64,000 nt of DNA, taken from the NCBI RefSeq assembly GCF_017355525.1, contig NZ_CP067395.1:4433001-4497000 (forward strand). Reading direction: 5' to 3'. The translations under genes and the position numbers were made by a program. Shown one piece after another: positions 61,631-64,000 of the stretch. The first letter of the stretch is position 1. Each line of letters opens with the position of its first letter. The stretch comes from Lysobacter enzymogenes (GTDB lineage Bacteria > Pseudomonadota > Gammaproteobacteria > Xanthomonadales > Xanthomonadaceae). The notes beneath the pieces are model-generated. The model did not search any database and had not been told where the DNA came from. It was given only the letters and a program-made list of their open reading frames with translations.

Positions 61631-63238
61631 TCAGCCGCCGACTTCGATCGGTTTGCCTTCCACCACCAACTCGTAAACGGTCTTGGTGATTTCCGAACCG
61701 GCCATATAGCCGACCGCGCCGGCCGCGAGCGTGCCGACGCCGTACGCGGCCCAGCCCCACGGGCCGGTGGCGTTGACCGGTGCGGCGACGGACGCGAACG
61801 CGCCGCCGGTGGCGGCCGCGCCGGCCCAGCCGCCGGCCACTTCGACCACGGTCTTGACCTTGTCCTCGGCGGTGTAGATCCGGTACGCGTCGGCGGCCAC
61901 GCCGACCACGATCAGCACTCGTCCGCCGACCCGGAACGCGCCTTCGACCTTGCCGGCCCAGCCTTCGCGCGCGGCCAGGTCGTTGGCCGACTTGAGCACG
62001 TCCGGCTCGACCTTGGCGCCGCTGTTCTTGATCACATCCAGCAGGCCTTGGGCGCCGCCCTGGATGCGCACGTTCTCGGCGCGGCTGGTCAGGGTGAATT
62101 CGCCGTTGGACGAGCGCGAGAAGATGCTGTCTTGCAGGGTCACCTTGCCGACGCCGCTTTCGGACTTGGCCACGGTTTCGCCGACTTCGGTCCACATCTG
62201 CCGCTCGGCCATCTTGCTGGCGCTGCGTTCGATGGTGTTCTGGTTGCGCTTGGACAGCGGATCGTCGGGACCCTTGCCGGCCTTCTCGCGCACTTGCTTC
62301 TCGACCTCGGCATGCGCGGCGGCGTGCTTGCGGTCGTAGATCTCCAGCAGTTCGCGCTCGCCGAACTGCAGCGGCGGCTTGCCGCTGGTGTTGGCGACTT
62401 CCACCGGCACCACCACGCCCTTGTCGTTGCCGACGCCGACGTGCGGGTTGCCTTCGGTGACGAACCACGACACCGGGCCGACCTGGCCCAGTTCGGGGCG
62501 GAACGGCGGCTTGCCTTCGGAGATGTTGCGCAGCAGTTCGGCGGCGACTTCCGGCGTGACCGCGCCGTTGCCGGGCGCGCCGCCCACCGCGCCGTTGCTC
62601 ATGAACGGAATGCCGGCGGCGGCGCCGTTCGGCGTGGTCGGATCCAGGCTGGAGCGGTCCTGCGCGGCCAGCAGCTTGAGCAGGCCCGACTGCGCCGAGG
62701 TCGGCGCCAGTTCGATCTTGCCGTCGCGCGCGGCCGACAAATCGATCGCCGCGCCCTGTTGCTGCGGATCGGCTGACGGCGCGTGCAGCTTGCCGTCGTC
62801 CAGCGTCGCCGCGCGGCGCGCGAACTCGTCGGCGGCCTGCGGCGACAGGCCGGCGTCGGCGGCCATCTGCCGGTAGCCCTTGTCGAGCACGCTGCGTTCG
62901 CTGTCGCCAGGGGTGACGTCGACGGCGACGCCGTGCTGGGTGCCGACCGGCTTGGCCCCGTCCAGGCGCTGCACGGTCTGCACCGCATTGGTCAGGGCGA
63001 GCTGATCCATCGGCAGCAGGCGCGAGCCGACCGCGTCCTGCAACTGCTGGCCCTGTTCGGGATGCTGGCGCGCGTAGTCGGCGACCGCGTAGGCCATGCC
63101 TTCCACATCGGTACGGCCGCAGTACTGGTTGGCCGAGACGATGCGGTTGGCTTCGGCCAGCACCGCGGCGTCGTAGCTGGAGTCGGTGGGCAGCGGAAAG
63201 ATCGGCGGAGGCGCGACGGGACGGGTGGGGTCGGTCAT
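61631..63238 (-). CDS. Putative secreted effector/toxin-like protein with glycine-rich hydrophobic C-terminus
   Basis: 535 residues, with no Sec signal. Residues 1-20 are Pro-rich (PTRPVAPPPIFPLPT). The middle has Ala-rich helices and a distinctive segment at 255-275 (VSWFVTEGNPHVGVGNDKG), then a charged helical stretch (EVEKQVREKAGKGPDDPLSK). Residues 440-525 are hydrophobic and Gly/Ala-rich (VLIVVGVAADAYRIY, VAGGWAGAAATGGAFASVAA, GVGTLAAGAVGYMAGSEI), like the glycine-zipper membrane segments of polymorphic toxins and type VI effectors. No catalytic motif and no XVIPCD-type signal were recognised. The toxin role is a hypothesis from architecture and neighbours. Confidence 0.65.
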   Translation of the reverse strand: MTDPTRPVAPPPIFPLPTDSSYDAAVLAEANRIVSANQYCGRTDVEGMAYAVADYARQHPEQGQQLQDAVGSRLLPMDQLALTNAVQTVQRLDGAKPVGTQHGVAVDVTPGDSERSVLDKGYRQMAADAGLSPQAADEFARRAATLDDGKLHAPSADPQQQGAAIDLSAARDGKIELAPTSAQSGLLKLLAAQDRSSLDPTTPNGAAAGIPFMSNGAVGGAPGNGAVTPEVAAELLRNISEGKPPFRPELGQVGPVSWFVTEGNPHVGVGNDKGVVVPVEVANTSGKPPLQFGERELLEIYDRKHAAAHAEVEKQVREKAGKGPDDPLSKRNQNTIERSASKMAERQMWTEVGETVAKSESGVGKVTLQDSIFSRSSNGEFTLTSRAENVRIQGGAQGLLDVIKNSGAKVEPDVLKSANDLAAREGWAGKVEGAFRVGGRVLIVVGVAADAYRIYTAEDKVKTVVEVAGGWAGAAATGGAFASVAAPVNATGPWGWAAYGVGTLAAGAVGYMAGSEITKTVYELVVEGKPIEVGG

Positions 63239-63893
63239 GGACGCGGGCGCGAGTGGGGTTTGCCGTAAACCTTAATAGGGAATTCGGCGCGCGCAAGCTA
63301 GGAGCGACCCTAGCGCCGCGGCGGCGCCTGCGCGGCCGCGGCTTCGATTCTGACCGCTGCGGCGACCCCGCGTTTTTCGTCGTGATCGCGATCGCCGCGA
63401 TGCGTCGAAAAATCTTGCGCCGTGCTTTCGCGGTTTCCGGGGAACGTGGTGCCCCAGCTTTGACAGCGGTGCGAGGGTCGGGCTTCAGCGGTGAGGCACT
63501 AAATTAAGGGCGTCTCCGAATGTCTGCGGAACCCAGCGCCAGACAAACACCCTTGGCGACTTCTCTATCAGTTTGCCGATCATGTATTCGATGGACGACG
63601 GATGGTCGATGCAAGGCGCAACCAGATATACGGAGGCGTCCGAAACGTACTCAAGCAGCGCGACCAAGGCTCTCGATGAGTTCGTTTGGTTGTTGGTGGA
63701 CTGCCATGTCCGATATCTGAGGTCGAATGAATTGTTGGCCTACTCAGGGCGCAACCAGTCTGCCGTGTTTGTGTAGAAGCGTCCCTTGGCAGTGACCTGT
63801 TCAGTCGGCGGCGGGGCTATGGAATCATGGCGCGCGCAACGATTTATTGGTACTCCTATCCATGCCCAATGACGGGCGAAGATGGGAATCGAC
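63239..63893. other. AT-richer gap after the effector-like gene
   Basis: 655 bp. The part after about 63480 is visibly lower in GC than the rest of the window. No gene is certain. Two opposing short open frames overlap at 63485-63776 (see the separate entry). The promoter of the effector-like gene should lie in the first 150 bp, but no hexamers stand out. Confidence 0.5.
63485..63739 (-). pseudogene. Possible gene remnant, low GC
   Basis: 85 codons are open between stops. The frame reads like a natural protein (FDLRYRTWQSTNNQTNSS, LLEYVSDASVYLVAPCIDHP, SSIEYMIGKLIEKSPRVFVW) but has no ATG start in a suitable place, only a TTG at 63667. The opposite strand holds a rival 67-residue frame (63573-63776, starting MPIMYSMDDGW). 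Only one, or neither, can be real. The composition suggests a decayed, horizontally acquired gene. Confidence 0.3.
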
Positions 63894-64000
63894 ATGAAAG
63901 TCACACGAAAGTTGCCGCGTTTGATCGCGCTCGCGGCGTTCTGTTGCGGCGCTGCGTTCTCGCTGAGTGCGTTCGCCGATGGTCCCCTCAATCCATGGGA
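63894..64000 (+). CDS. Secreted protein, N-terminal fragment (cut by window edge)
   Basis: 35 codons from the ATG at 63894 (GGGAA upstream) to the window end; an in-frame ATG at 63882 is an alternative. The start is a Sec signal peptide: MKVTRKLPRL, a hydrophobic core with LAAFCCGAAFSLS, and a cleavage site near SAFA|DGPLNP. The mature part lies outside the window, so the function is unknown. Confidence 0.65.
   Translation, partial: MKVTRKLPRLIALAAFCCGAAFSLSAFADGPLNPW

Noticed and set aside
61631..63238. Type IV secretion X-Tfe effector with an XVIPCD signal
   Set aside because: The C-terminus is hydrophobic and Gly-rich and shows none of the conserved XVIPCD motifs, so this specific class was not called.
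63573..63776. 67-codon plus-strand frame starting MPIMYSMDDGW as a real gene
   Set aside because: No ribosome-binding site, and it overlaps an equally plausible minus-strand frame. Codon third-position GC is similar in both, so neither can be preferred.

Overview
The window reads as chromosome of a GC-rich gammaproteobacterium of the Xanthomonadaceae/Lysobacteraceae, most likely Lysobacter or a close relative. The clues are a GC content near 70%, gene orders typical of the group (topA, smg, dprA, LysM protein, def, fmt, rsmB; tal-ndh), a secreted chitin-type LPMO, GH92 and lyase enzymes, and many copies of the 'TGTAGGAGCGGCGCGAGCC' intergenic repeat. The species assignment is inferred from gene content; no search was run.

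Layout. 1-5.8 kb: 5' end of a TonB-dependent receptor gene, a PLP serine/threonine dehydratase, rpoH under a CIRCE-like operator, a lipoprotein and a DUF1203 protein. 6.0-7.6 kb: three tandem paralogous secreted four-cysteine proteins. 7.7-13.5 kb: tal-ndh, an NYN-domain protein, priA. 13.5-26.3 kb: a two-gene membrane/DUF3106 operon, DUF4286-DUF3667, a MATE pump, sppA, a short-chain dehydrogenase, paired DUF4124-like proteins, an EamA half-transporter, a Sua5/YrdC-family protein and an LPMO. 26.7-39.1 kb: topA, two GYF-domain membrane proteins, smg, dprA, a LysM protein, def, fmt, rsmB. 39.2-47.8 kb: envelope genes (GT39/83-type transferase, O-antigen-ligase-like protein, GT2, CDP-glycerol-transferase-like protein, a bacterial-PH pair and a lipid A acyltransferase). 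47.9-52.0 kb: dtd, rpoD and small membrane proteins. 52.2-59.5 kb: a mannose-utilisation locus. 59.5-60.7 kb: an alginate-lyase-fold enzyme. 61.1-64 kb: tRNA-Ile(CAU) followed by what looks like the edge of a variable region.

The mannose locus reads as one circuit. A secreted GH92 mannosidase would release mannose, a FucP-type MFS symporter would import it, an AGE-family isomerase would turn it into fructose and a PfkB kinase would phosphorylate that. A LacI-family regulator heads the four overlapping genes. Two similar 14-bp operators lie in the divergent promoter region between it and the GH92 gene.

The most unusual signals are: (1) a 35-bp, 34/35-identical inverted copy of the tRNA-Ile(CAU) D-loop/anticodon arm, 7 bp downstream of the tRNA, which supplies the last codons and the stop codon of a neighbouring small gene; that gene follows a 535-residue protein with a glycine-rich hydrophobic C-terminus, an arrangement like an effector/immunity pair; (2) a CIRCE variant with a compensated base pair placed directly on rpoH; (3) a perfect inverted pair of DnaA boxes upstream of a sigma-region-4-like membrane protein; (4) a (GATTCGGG)n inverted repeat occupying the fmt ribosome-binding region; and (5) the three-gene secreted paralog array.
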